From the NCBI RefSeq assembly GCF_014269185.2, contig NZ_JABWRZ020000001.1:1141001-1205000 (forward strand): a stretch of 64,000 nt of DNA, given 5' to 3'. This document shows, one piece after another, positions 47,301 through 56,750 of the stretch (position 1 is the stretch's first letter; each line of letters opens with the position of its first letter). The notes under the pieces are model-generated. The model did no database searches. It saw nothing but the letters and a program-made list of their open reading frames with translations, and was not told the DNA's origin. A program made the translations under genes and the position numbers. Origin of the DNA: Pseudomonas oryzicola (lineage in GTDB: Bacteria > Pseudomonadota > Gammaproteobacteria > Pseudomonadales > Pseudomonadaceae).

Positions 47301-48311
47301 ATGTATTCTAGATCCTTGTTGTTTCTGCTTGCTGTTTCCCTGTGCGCCTCGCCGGTGTTCGCCGACACCGTGTGGATGAAGAACGGTGACCGGCTCAGCG
47401 GCAAGATCAAAGTCTTCGATGGCGGCAAGCTGCTGCTGGAAACCCCTTATGGCGGTTCCATCGCCCTGGACTGGAAGCAGGTCCAGACCCTGGAGAGTGA
47501 CCAGGAGCTGCTGGTCAAACAGGACGCCTACAACGGTGAGCGGGCCAAGTCGCTGAAGGCTGCCGAGCCCGGCAAGGTAACCCTGGCCAATGGCGAGGCG
47601 CCGAAGACCGTGGAGCTGGCCAGCATCGAGCAGATCATGAAGCCCAAGCCGCTGGTCGAGGATTTCGTGTGGAAGGGCAACGTCGACGTGGCGCTGGACT
47701 ACAAACGCGCGGAGAACGATACCGACGACTATGACGTCGGCTTCAAGACCAGTGCCCGCCACGGTCGCTGGCGGCACAATGCCGAAGGCGAATACAACCG
47801 CGAGACCAAGGACGACGTCACCACCACCAATAACTGGAGCGCCGAGTACGCCCTGGACCGCTTCCTCACCGAGAAATGGTTCTGGCAAGGGCGCATGGAA
47901 TACAAGCGCGACCACGTCGAAGACCTGGCCCGCCAGCGCACCGTGGGTACCGGCCCGGGTTATCAGTTCTGGGATGATGAACTGGGTGCGTTCTCGCTGG
48001 GTTCACTGATCAACCGCACCGACTTCGAATACCAGGATGGGGCCAAGGACAACTTCTATTCGGCGGCGCTGAAGTGGGACTACACCCGTTACCTGATCGG
48101 CAAGAATGTGCAGCTATTCACCAACGGCGAGTTCGCCAAGCCGCTGGGCGGGGTGGCCGATTATGCGCTGGATGCCGAGGTTGGCCTGCGCTACAAGGTG
48201 ACCGAGTGGGCCTCGCTCAACCTCAAGGCAGAGAAGGACATCATCACCGGTACGCGTGAGAGTGACCTGGACAAGACCCGCTATACAGCAGGCTTCGGCG
48301 TGACCTGGTAA
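47301..48311 (+). CDS. DUF481 outer-membrane beta-barrel protein (YdiY-like)
   Basis: A 336-residue exported protein. A signal peptide (MYSRSLLFLLAVSLCASPVFA, 1-21) precedes a small N-terminal domain starting DTVWMKNGDRLSGKIKVFDGGKLLLETPYGG and a C-terminal DUF481 domain of alternating aromatic strands ending TRYTAGFGVTW, typical of an outer-membrane barrel terminus. Function unknown; the E. coli relative is acid-inducible. The ATG at 47301 gives the signal peptide but has only a weak ribosome binding site; a TTG-led frame begins at 47274. Confidence 0.82.
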   Translation: MYSRSLLFLLAVSLCASPVFADTVWMKNGDRLSGKIKVFDGGKLLLETPYGGSIALDWKQVQTLESDQELLVKQDAYNGERAKSLKAAEPGKVTLANGEAPKTVELASIEQIMKPKPLVEDFVWKGNVDVALDYKRAENDTDDYDVGFKTSARHGRWRHNAEGEYNRETKDDVTTTNNWSAEYALDRFLTEKWFWQGRMEYKRDHVEDLARQRTVGTGPGYQFWDDELGAFSLGSLINRTDFEYQDGAKDNFYSAALKWDYTRYLIGKNVQLFTNGEFAKPLGGVADYALDAEVGLRYKVTEWASLNLKAEKDIITGTRESDLDKTRYTAGFGVTW

Positions 48312-48454
48312 ATCGCCGGGGGCGCAGTGCAGCAGGCACGCGGTCCCCTTGCAGGTGCGGGCTTGTATCGCGATGGGTTGCGCAGCAGCCCATTGGCACG
48401 GGACCTGAAAATGCTATCGTGTGGCCACCCAACCTGCCGCCAGGAGCCCGCCCA

Positions 48455-49186
48455 GTGAGTACCACCGCCATCCGCCCCGCCCGGGAACTGCTGCTCAAGG
48501 AGTACCGCGGCGTGCTCTCGACCCATTCCAGGTCGATGCCTGGTTACCCGTTCGGCTCGGTCGTGCCGTACTGCCTGGACGCCGAGGGCAACCCGCTGAT
48601 CCTCATCAGCCGCATCGCCCAGCACACCCACAACCTGCAGAAAGATCCTAAATGCTCGCTGCTGGTCGGTGAGCGCGAGGCCGAGGACGTACAAGCGGTG
48701 GGGCGCCTGACGGTAATGGCCGAAGCGCACAAGCTGGAGGACGAGGCCGTCATCGAGGCCGCCGCCGAACGCTACTACCGTTACTTCCCGGACGCAGGCA
48801 ACTACCACAAGGCCCACGATTTCGATTTCTGGGTGCTGCAACCTGTACGTCACCGCTACATCGGCGGCTTCGGCGCGATCCACTGGCTTGACCAGGTAAC
48901 CCTGGCCAACCCGTTCGCCGGCAAGGCCGAGGCGAGCATGGTCGAACATATGAACAGTGACCACGCCAACGCCATTGCCCATTACGTGGAACTGACCCAC
49001 TTGCCCCGCCATGCACCGGCGTCACTGGTCGGTGTGGACAGCGAGGGCATGCATTTGCGTATTGGCCAGGCGGTGTACTGGTTGCCTTTCCCGGGCACCT
49101 GCAACACGCCGACACAAGTCCGCGAAGCCCTGGTTTTGCTGGCGCGCGCCGACCAGTGGCCGGTTGTGATGGGCGCCGAGGGTTGA
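48455..49186 (+). CDS. HugZ-like haem-associated flavin-binding-fold protein
   Basis: A 243-residue protein with an N-terminal split-barrel (pyridoxamine-phosphate-oxidase-like) domain (about 15-160, with TRSMPGYPFGSVVPYCLDAEGNPLILISRIAQHTHNL) and a C-terminal DUF2470 domain beginning MVEHMNSDHANAIAHYV. This is the HugZ/HutZ layout, some members of which bind or degrade haem. The role here is by family. The start is taken as GTG 48455, eight bases after CAGGAG; a GTG at 48419 would add twelve unconserved residues. Confidence 0.85.
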   Translation: MSTTAIRPARELLLKEYRGVLSTHSRSMPGYPFGSVVPYCLDAEGNPLILISRIAQHTHNLQKDPKCSLLVGEREAEDVQAVGRLTVMAEAHKLEDEAVIEAAAERYYRYFPDAGNYHKAHDFDFWVLQPVRHRYIGGFGAIHWLDQVTLANPFAGKAEASMVEHMNSDHANAIAHYVELTHLPRHAPASLVGVDSEGMHLRIGQAVYWLPFPGTCNTPTQVREALVLLARADQWPVVMGAEG

Positions 49187-49253
49187 AAAGCCGAGCGCAC
49201 GCATCCATCTGTTGGTCTTACAGGAAGGTTCTCTTCCGCCGAGGAATGCTTTG

Positions 49254-49715
49254 ATGCGTGCTTTTCTACTGCTGTTTCTCCTGTTTCCCGTGCTGGAGCT
49301 GTTCGTTTTCGTGAAGGTCAGCGCCGCCATTGGTTTCTTCCCGGCGCTGCTGTTGATCATCGCCGGTTCCGCTCTGGGAGTACTGGTGATGCGGGTGGCC
49401 GGGCTGGCCACTGCGTTGCGCGCGCGGGAAAGCCTGCAGCGTGGCGAATTGCCCGCCGAGGACATGTTCCAGGGCATGATGCTGGCCGTCGGTGGTGGCC
49501 TGTTGTTGTTGCCAGGCTTCATCAGCGACGTGTTGGGCCTGCTGTGCCTGCTGCCATTCACCCGTCACTTGGCCGCCCGCAAGATGCGTGAGCGTGCCGA
49601 GGCTCAGGCCATGCGCCAGCGCGCCTTCCAGGACGACCCGTTCCAGGCCCGACCGCGTGATGGCGACCACCGCCCGAATGTGATCGAAGGCGAGTACGAG
49701 CGCCGCGACAAGTAA
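49254..49715 (+). CDS. fxsA: FxsA family membrane protein
   Basis: A 153-residue inner-membrane protein with four hydrophobic segments (about 2-20, 23-45, 75-92 and 95-110). The conserved opening LFLLFPVLELFVFVKV and GGGLLLLPGFISDVLGLLCLLPFTR are FxsA signatures. E. coli FxsA relieves F-plasmid exclusion of phage T7; its normal role is unknown. The start at 49254 follows GAGGAA. The position just before groES is conserved in pseudomonads. Confidence 0.92.
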   Translation: MRAFLLLFLLFPVLELFVFVKVSAAIGFFPALLLIIAGSALGVLVMRVAGLATALRARESLQRGELPAEDMFQGMMLAVGGGLLLLPGFISDVLGLLCLLPFTRHLAARKMRERAEAQAMRQRAFQDDPFQARPRDGDHRPNVIEGEYERRDK

Positions 49716-49721
49716 TGACCG

Positions 49722-49749
49722 GGGGCCGCAAAGCGGCCCCAGCTTTTTG
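49722..49749 (+). terminator. rho-independent terminator after fxsA
   Basis: GGGGCCGC and GCGGCCCC pair across an AAA loop and are followed by AGCTTTTT. It separates fxsA from the heat-shock promoter of groESL. Confidence 0.88.
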
Positions 49750-49787
49750 CGGGCCAAGACGCTAATGAAAAATTTTCTGAAGCAAGC

Positions 49788-49816
49788 CTTGTAATTGAAT
49801 ATGGCGGCCTCATGTA
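49788..49816 (+). promoter_or_regulatory. sigma-32 (RpoH) type heat-shock promoter of groESL
   Basis: CTTGTAA at 49788-49794 and CCTCATGTA at 49808-49816 are spaced by 13 bases, close to the heat-shock consensus CTTGAAA-N(11-16)-CCCCATnTA. It lies about 150 bases before groES, between the fxsA terminator and the gene. No CIRCE element is visible. Confidence 0.7.
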
Positions 49817-49964
49817 TGTGGTCACCGCAAGGTTTCTGGTGGCAACACCAGACATTACTCAGGCGGTTCGCCCTGCGCGAGCTGCCTTCCGGCTACGCCG
49901 GACAGCATCAACCCGCCGGTGTCGACACCGGCCGATGAAAACCACAATTTGGGAGAGATCGACA

Positions 49965-50258
49965 ATGAAGCTTCGTCCTCTGCATGACCGCGTCGTTATC
50001 CGTCGCAGCGAAGAAGAATCGAAAACCGCTGGCGGTATCGTCCTGCCGGGTTCGGCCGCTGAAAAGCCAAACCGCGGCGAAGTAGTCGCCGTCGGCACCG
50101 GTCGCATCCTGGACAACGGCGAAGTTCGCGCGTTGGCAGTGAAAGTGGGTGACAAAGTGGTTTTCGGCCCTTACTCGGGCAGCAACACCGTGAAAGTCGA
50201 TGGCGAAGACCTGCTGGTCATGGCCGAAAACGAAATCCTCGCCGTAATCGAAGGCTGA
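49965..50258 (+). CDS. groES: co-chaperonin GroES
   Basis: A 97-residue GroES that caps the GroEL ring. The opening [31 protein letters not shown], the mobile loop and the end [13 protein letters not shown] are standard. ATG 49965 follows GGGAGAG; the frame is open upstream through the promoter region, which is not coding. It is followed 47 bases later by groEL in the usual operon. Confidence 0.98.
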   Translation: MKLRPLHDRVVIRRSEEESKTAGGIVLPGSAAEKPNRGEVVAVGTGRILDNGEVRALAVKVGDKVVFGPYSGSNTVKVDGEDLLVMAENEILAVIEG

Positions 50259-50299
50259 TTTCCCCCGACTTCCCGTTACTCCAGAATTTCAAGGATTAA

Positions 50300-51946
<1,647 letters not shown>

Positions 51947-51972
51947 GCCAGCCTTTCCCCCTGCACCAACAG

Positions 51973-52008
51973 AAAGCCCCGGTTCGCGAGAACCGGGGCT
52001 TTTTTTTT
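51973..52008 (+). terminator. rho-independent terminator of groESL
   Basis: AAAGCCCCGGTT pairs with AACCGGGGCTTT around a CGCGAG loop and continues into a run of nine T residues. Confidence 0.95.
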
Positions 52009-52045
52009 GCCTGTGAGGGCCATGGTGCCGCAAGGCGGCCCCGGT

Positions 52046-52774
52046 TCAGGCGACGCTGCGCTCCACGGCAGGCACCTCGGCCGCCCCCCGCCGATACAGG
52101 ACCAGGTAATACGACCCCAACCCGATCAACCAGCAGAACACCGCCGTCCAGACGTTGTGCGACAGGAAGTGCGCCCCTTGCATCATCCGTCCCAGCGACA
52201 GTACCGACCCGGCCACGAAGGCCAGCGCCAATGCTGCCCGGGCCAACCGCGGTTTGCGGTCACGCAGCATGAAGAACAGGCCGAACAGGCAGAACCCGGT
52301 CGCTGCATGCCCGCCCGGCCAGCACAGCCCGGGCTTGTCGGTCGCCGGACGGGGTTCCAGCAGCTTGCTGTAGGTTTCGCTGCCGCCAAACTGGGTCAGG
52401 CTCCACGGGCATTGCACCTGGGTCACCTTTTTCAGTGGCGTGACGAACGCCGTGGACAGGCCCAGCGCCAGCACCAGACAGCCCAGTTCGCGACGCCAGC
52501 CGAACAGGCGCTTCCAGAAGAAGCTTGCGGCAAAGGTGACCAACGACAGCACTCCAAGCAGGATCACCCCCTGCTTGACCCGGTCATGCAGGATATTTTC
52601 CAGCAGATAGCTGTGGCGACCGATGAACTGCCCGGCAATGGGGTCGAAGAACAGGTTGGCGATGTCCATGTCGACCGAGGTCAGTTCCAGCAGGATCAAG
52701 CCCAGCGCGGTTGCCAGGGGCAGGCCCAGGTACAGCCAGAAATTGATGGGGCGAGGATGGCTTCGATGCTGCAT
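52046..52774 (-). CDS. PAP2-family membrane phosphatase next to colRS
   Basis: A 242-residue membrane protein with about five to six transmembrane helices and the PAP2 phosphatase motifs in variant form: KKVTQVQCPW in place of KxxxxxxRP, CWPGGHA in place of PSGH, and GRMMQGAHFLSH in place of SRxxxxxHxxxD. The key histidines in motifs 2 and 3 are present. Members act on lipid phosphates such as undecaprenyl pyrophosphate or lipid A; the substrate here is unknown. It is divergent from colR, and a perfect ColR-type box lies 70 bases upstream of its start, so ColRS control is likely. Confidence 0.87.
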   Translation of the reverse strand: MQHRSHPRPINFWLYLGLPLATALGLILLELTSVDMDIANLFFDPIAGQFIGRHSYLLENILHDRVKQGVILLGVLSLVTFAASFFWKRLFGWRRELGCLVLALGLSTAFVTPLKKVTQVQCPWSLTQFGGSETYSKLLEPRPATDKPGLCWPGGHAATGFCLFGLFFMLRDRKPRLARAALALAFVAGSVLSLGRMMQGAHFLSHNVWTAVFCWLIGLGSYYLVLYRRGAAEVPAVERSVA

Positions 52775-52843
52775 GGCGGCTCCAGGACGCGAAAAAGATC
52801 GGGCATTGTCGGCTGCCCGCTATCCTGTGTCCGTGAAGGATCA

Positions 52844-52859
52844 GTGAAAAAACCGTCAA
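52844..52859 (-). promoter_or_regulatory. predicted ColR binding site upstream of the PAP2 gene
   Basis: On the minus strand the site reads TTGACGGTTTTTTCAC. It matches the ColR consensus as I recall it, (T/C)(T/C)NA(C/G)NN(T/C)TTTTTCAC, at every position. It lies in the 181-base spacer between the PAP2 gene and colR and is oriented toward the PAP2 gene. Confidence 0.7.
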
Positions 52860-52955
52860 GGTCGGTGAATTCTTCGTAGGGCTGGCACCCTGCAGGCATA
52901 GGCCTTAAGCTGCGCCTGCCGCGCCACAGCGAGAAGCGCCGCACAGGAGAAACCG

Positions 52956-53639
52956 ATGCGCATTCTTTTGGTTGAAGACAACCGCGATATCCTGGCCAAC
53001 CTGGCCGATTACCTGAGCATGAAAGGCTACACCGTAGACTGCGCGCAGGATGGCCTGTCCGGCCTGCACCTGGCCGCCACCGAACACTACGACCTGATCG
53101 TGCTCGACATCATGCTGCCCGGCATCGACGGCTATACCCTGTGCAAACGTCTGCGCGAAGATGCCCGTCGCGACACGCCGGTGATCATGCTCACTGCCCG
53201 CGACCAGCTGGATGACCGCCTGCAGGGCTTCCGCTCCGGCGCTGACGATTATCTGCTCAAGCCGTTTGCCCTGTCGGAGCTGGCCGCACGCATCGAAGCG
53301 GTGCTGCGCCGCGCCCAGGGCGGTGGTCGCCGCACCCTGCAGGTGGCTGACCTCAGCTACGACCTCGACACCCTTGAAGTCACCCGCCAGGGGCGCCTGC
53401 TCAAGCTCAACCCGGTGGGCCTCAAGCTGCTCGCGGTATTGATGCAGAAGAGCCCGCACGTATTGCGCCGCGAAGTGCTGGAGGAAGCCCTGTGGGGCGA
53501 TGACTGCCCCGACAGCGACAGCCTGCGCAGCCACGTGCACCAGCTGCGCCAGGTGATCGACAAACCGTTCGAAAAACCGCTGCTGCACACCGTCCATGGC
53601 GTCGGCTACCGCCTCGCCGAGGGCCGCGATGGAGTTTAA
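52956..53639 (+). CDS. colR: response regulator ColR
   Basis: A 227-residue OmpR/PhoB-type regulator. The receiver domain (1-115) has the acidic pocket EDN at 7-9, phosphoacceptor Asp51 (LIVLDIMLPG) and Lys near 100 (LLKPFALSEL). The winged-helix DNA-binding domain (130-225) ends LLHTVHGVGYRLAEG. Identification as ColR rests on the adjoining colS with its ExxE sensor and the downstream methyltransferase-inaA genes. ColR controls envelope-maintenance genes in P. putida. colS overlaps its 3' end. Confidence 0.92.
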   Translation: MRILLVEDNRDILANLADYLSMKGYTVDCAQDGLSGLHLAATEHYDLIVLDIMLPGIDGYTLCKRLREDARRDTPVIMLTARDQLDDRLQGFRSGADDYLLKPFALSELAARIEAVLRRAQGGGRRTLQVADLSYDLDTLEVTRQGRLLKLNPVGLKLLAVLMQKSPHVLRREVLEEALWGDDCPDSDSLRSHVHQLRQVIDKPFEKPLLHTVHGVGYRLAEGRDGV

Positions 53640-54933
53640 GCAAAGCCTTGCCCAGCGCATCATCATCGCCTTTGCCCTGATGAGTGCTCTGGTGGCCGGG
53701 GCCTTCGCCTTTGGCATCGTCGGTACCGTGCATCTGGTCGAGGAACGGCTGATTTCCTCTGTTCTGGGCGGTGACCTGCAGCGCCTGCTGCGCATGGACA
53801 GCGTCAGTGACTGGAGCCACCGGCCGCGGCCCGACCAGCTGTTCTACTTCAGCGGCGGGCGTGACGACTTCGAGCTGCCCAAAGACCTGCGCCACCTCGA
53901 CCGGGGCTTCCACGAGGTGTTCCGCGACCAGCTGTCGTACCACGCCATGGTCGAGATCGTCGATGGCCGCCGCTACGTCCTGCTGCAGGACCAAAGCGAC
54001 TTCGAAGAACGCGAGCGCTTGCTGTTCGCCGTGGTGGTGGTGGGCTTCGTGCTCAGCCTGGTACTGGCAGTGATCCTCGGCTGGCTGGTGGCGCGCCGGG
54101 TGATGGCGCCGGTGATTCGCCTGGCGCGCCAGGTGCGCCATCGTGACCAGTTGCTGGGCCTGGCCCCACCACTGGCGCCGGACTATGCGGCCGACGAAGT
54201 CGGCCAACTGGCGGTGGCGTTCGACGATACCCTGGGCCGCCTGCGTGACGCGTTGACCCGGGAAAGGCTGTTCACCAGTGATGTCAGCCACGAGCTGCGC
54301 ACGCCATTGATGGTGCTGGCCACTTCATGCGAACTGCTGATGGAAAACCCCAACCTCGATGCCCGCTCACGCAGCCAGGTGGAGCGTGTGGCACGGGCTA
54401 CAGAGGAAATGCGCGAACTGGTCAAGACTTTCCTGATGCTGGCTCGGGCGCAGCGCGACGAAGGCGCGGTAGCGTCGCGCGCGACCCTTCATGAAGTGGC
54501 TGACGAACTGGTCGGAGTGTGGCGTGACACCATCGAGCAGAAGGGCCTGGCCCTGTATTTCGACGGACGCGTCAGTGCCAGCCCGGTGCTGTACAACGCC
54601 ACCTTCCTGCAGTCGGTGATGGGCAACCTGTTGCGCAATGCTGCGCACTATACCGACAGTGGCTATATCCGCCTGAGCCTCGAAGCCAACGGTTTCAGTG
54701 TCGAGGACAGTGGCGTGGGCATTCCCGAAGAGCAGCGCGAAGCCATGTTCCGGCCATTCGTGCGCGGCGATGAGCGGCGTGGCGAGGGCCTGGGCCTGGG
54801 CCTGTCGCTGGTGCAGCGGATCTGCGACGACCAGGGGTGGCAGGTCACCCTGACCTCGACCTTGCCGCATGGCTGCCGGTTCCACGTGGACCTGAGCAAT
54901 ACCGCGGCAAAGGGCGACCCTGAGGCAGAGTAA
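53629..54933 (+). CDS. colS: metal-responsive sensor histidine kinase ColS
   Basis: A 434-residue kinase. Transmembrane helices at about 11-32 and 132-152 flank a roughly 95-residue periplasmic sensor. The sensor contains His35, Glu38, His95-Glu96, His105 and the EERE motif at 126-129; the ExxE motif is known to sense ferric iron and zinc excess in P. putida ColS. HAMP (about 155-210), H-box SDVSHELRTPL with His221, and the ATPase motifs ending GEGLGLGLSLVQRI follow. The start at 53629 overlaps colR by 11 bases. Confidence 0.93.
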   Translation: MEFKQSLAQRIIIAFALMSALVAGAFAFGIVGTVHLVEERLISSVLGGDLQRLLRMDSVSDWSHRPRPDQLFYFSGGRDDFELPKDLRHLDRGFHEVFRDQLSYHAMVEIVDGRRYVLLQDQSDFEERERLLFAVVVVGFVLSLVLAVILGWLVARRVMAPVIRLARQVRHRDQLLGLAPPLAPDYAADEVGQLAVAFDDTLGRLRDALTRERLFTSDVSHELRTPLMVLATSCELLMENPNLDARSRSQVERVARATEEMRELVKTFLMLARAQRDEGAVASRATLHEVADELVGVWRDTIEQKGLALYFDGRVSASPVLYNATFLQSVMGNLLRNAAHYTDSGYIRLSLEANGFSVEDSGVGIPEEQREAMFRPFVRGDERRGEGLGLGLSLVQRICDDQGWQVTLTSTLPHGCRFHVDLSNTAAKGDPEAE

Positions 54934-54958
54934 ACCTTTGTAACAGCTCCATCGGCAA

Positions 54959-54974
54959 ATGACGTTTTTTTCAC
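54959..54974 (+). promoter_or_regulatory. predicted ColR binding site upstream of the methyltransferase operon
   Basis: The site reads ATGACGTTTTTTTCAC and matches the recalled ColR consensus at all but the first position. It lies 67 bases before the methyltransferase start, in the spacer after colS. This suggests ColRS activates the operon directly downstream of itself. Confidence 0.7.
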
Positions 54975-55040
54975 ATGGGTATGACCTGATTCCTACGCTC
55001 GCTTGCCTAATGTGGGTGGAATGGAGTCAGGAGATGCCCA

Positions 55041-55724
55041 ATGCGTAGTCCCATCAAGCTTGAATTTTCCGAGAAGTACGACAAAGAACACGCCCGTGAG
55101 TACTTTCTCAAACATCAGGATGGCTTGGCGCGACGCCTTTCCCACAAGCGAGATGAGCAACTGGCGCGTCGCGCCCTGGCACTGGCGGGTGAGCCTGGCC
55201 TGGTCCTCGACCTGCCATGCGGTGCCGGCCGTTTCTGGCCATTGCTGGCCGAAAAGCCCAACCGGGTAATCATTGGCGCCGACAATTCCGAGGCGATGAT
55301 CGAGACAGCCTGTGCCGCGCAACCGCCAGAGGTAGTGGCTCGGGTACGCCCCTTGCAGACTTCGGCGTTTGCCATCGACCTGCCGGACAACTCGGTAGAC
55401 AGCATTTTCTGCATGCGGCTGTTCCACCATATTGGCGAAGCGGCCCACAGAAAGACCATTCTTTCGGAATTTCAACGGGTTAGCCGTGATAGTGTGATCC
55501 TGTCATTGTGGGTGGATGGTAATTTCAAGGCCTGGCGCCGGAAAAAGCTGGAGCAGCGCCGCAGGGCCCGCAAAGCCGAGCAGGACAATTACCAGAACCG
55601 TTTCGTGTTACCGGCCGACACGGTCGAAGAAGAATTCAAGGCCGCCGGTTTCAGAATCCAGGAACGCCTCGACTTCCTGCCGTTCTATGCCATGTGGCGA
55701 GTGTATGTATTGCGTAAGGGGTAG
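55041..55724 (+). CDS. class I SAM-dependent methyltransferase of the colRS locus
   Basis: A 227-residue methyltransferase. The SAM-binding motif I is LVLDLPCGAGRFWPLL (about 54-69), and motif IV-like SIFCMRLFHHIGEA follows near 121-134. A basic stretch (KAWRRKKLEQRRRARKAEQ) near residues 165-183 may contact membrane or LPS. The homologue beside colRS in P. aeruginosa has been linked to LPS modification together with the adjoining kinase-like gene. I infer the same here from position. It is followed by the InaA-like gene after six bases, and preceded by a predicted ColR box. Confidence 0.85.
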   Translation: MRSPIKLEFSEKYDKEHAREYFLKHQDGLARRLSHKRDEQLARRALALAGEPGLVLDLPCGAGRFWPLLAEKPNRVIIGADNSEAMIETACAAQPPEVVARVRPLQTSAFAIDLPDNSVDSIFCMRLFHHIGEAAHRKTILSEFQRVSRDSVILSLWVDGNFKAWRRKKLEQRRRARKAEQDNYQNRFVLPADTVEEEFKAAGFRIQERLDFLPFYAMWRVYVLRKG

Positions 55725-55730
55725 TGTTTG

Positions 55731-56432
55731 ATGGCTGTAGCCCAGAAAGGGGAGTCGCGGTTCGATTTTTACTGGCGCCAGCAAGGCGAGTGGGTCGAGG
55801 AGCCAAACCAGCGGCGTGGTGGTGAAAGTGGCGTGCAACGCCTGAACGATGCCGATGGCAAGCTGCTGTATGCCAAACGCCAGGTCGGGCATATCTACCG
55901 CAGCTTGCTGCACCCTTTCGGCCGGCCGACCGTATTGCGCGAACTCGATGCGTTGAACAGTTTCGAGCAGTTGGGTGTGCGCGTGCCGCGCATCGTCTTC
56001 TGTGGTGCCGAGCGCGATGCCGATCATCAATGGCGTGCGCTGTTGGTAAGTGAAGCACTCGACGGTTTCGTCGAACTCGACACCTGGCATGCCGAAGGTG
56101 CCCGTGAGCGTTATCCACAGGTGGTGCATGAGCGCATGCTCAAGGACCTGGCGGACAACCTGGCGCGCATGCACCTGGGCCACTGGCAGCACGGTTGCCT
56201 GTATGGCAAGCATGTCTTCGTCAAGGTGATTGGCGAGGGCGAGCAGGCACGGGTCGAGGTCGCGTTGCTGGACCTGGAAAAGTGCCGGCGGCGCATCAGC
56301 TGCCAGCGTGCAGCGGGCAATGACCTGCGCCAGCTGCGCCGCCATTCGTCGTTGAACGACGCGGAGTGGCAAACCTTGCTCTATTTTTACCAGATGGCGT
56401 TTGGCAGCGCTGTCAAAGGGTTAGAGCAATGA
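55731..56432 (+). CDS. inaA: InaA-like lipopolysaccharide kinase-family protein
   Basis: A 233-residue protein of the WaaP/InaA kinase-like family. A candidate beta-3 Lys49 (LLYAKRQ), helix-C Glu71 (VLRELDAL) and metal-binding Asp181 (LLDLEKCR) are visible. However, the catalytic-loop position reads HGCLYGKHVF (154-163), so the usual catalytic Asp of H-x-D is a Cys. It may therefore act by an altered mechanism or as a pseudokinase. ATG 55731 is taken over the TTG at 55728. Co-operonic with the methyltransferase, and its stop overlaps the next small gene. Confidence 0.83.
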   Translation: MAVAQKGESRFDFYWRQQGEWVEEPNQRRGGESGVQRLNDADGKLLYAKRQVGHIYRSLLHPFGRPTVLRELDALNSFEQLGVRVPRIVFCGAERDADHQWRALLVSEALDGFVELDTWHAEGARERYPQVVHERMLKDLADNLARMHLGHWQHGCLYGKHVFVKVIGEGEQARVEVALLDLEKCRRRISCQRAAGNDLRQLRRHSSLNDAEWQTLLYFYQMAFGSAVKGLEQ

Positions 56433-56662
56433 AACTAGAAATTACTCGAGCTTTGTTTCTGGTAGCTGGCCTGGCGGTGACCACCGTGGCGGTGGCTGCA
56501 TGGGAAGAGCCGAGGCCGACAGTGTTCAGCAAGGCCGAGATGGCCGACCAGTGCGTGTTGCCGCGGGAAGTGAAACCGCAGCAGCAGGCCAAGGTCGCGC
56601 CGGATCAGGACCTGCTGTTGTTCCTGTTCGGTATGCGCCAGGGGTTGCGGCCGTTTGGTTGA
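56429..56662 (+). CDS. small exported protein of unknown function, colRS locus
   Basis: A 77-residue protein whose ATG overlaps the inaA stop (ATGA). The N-terminus is a signal peptide or anchor (MKLEITRALFLVAGLAVTTVAVAAW, about 1-25). The mature part has one Cys (DQCVLPREV, about residue 45), a Pro/Gln/Lys stretch (KPQQQAKVAP) and a hydrophobic end (LLLFLFGMRQGLRPFG). I recognise no domain. Translational coupling to the kinase-like gene and the shared terminator suggest it works with the methyltransferase and InaA-like protein. Confidence 0.75.
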   Translation: MKLEITRALFLVAGLAVTTVAVAAWEEPRPTVFSKAEMADQCVLPREVKPQQQAKVAPDQDLLLFLFGMRQGLRPFG

Positions 56663-56679
56663 ATCCCGGCAGTAGATAG

Positions 56680-56719
56680 AAATGCCAGAGGCCCCGCGAT
56701 TGCGGGGCCTCTGGCATTT
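56680..56719. terminator. strong hairpin ending the colRS-linked operon
   Basis: Two perfect 18-base arms beginning AAATGCCAGAGGCCCCGC close on a GATT loop and end in ATTT. It lies between the convergent small-protein gene and the RND transporter gene, so it may serve both. Confidence 0.85.
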
Positions 56720-56750
56720 GTGTATCTGCCTTGCCCGCGAAGAGGCCGGT

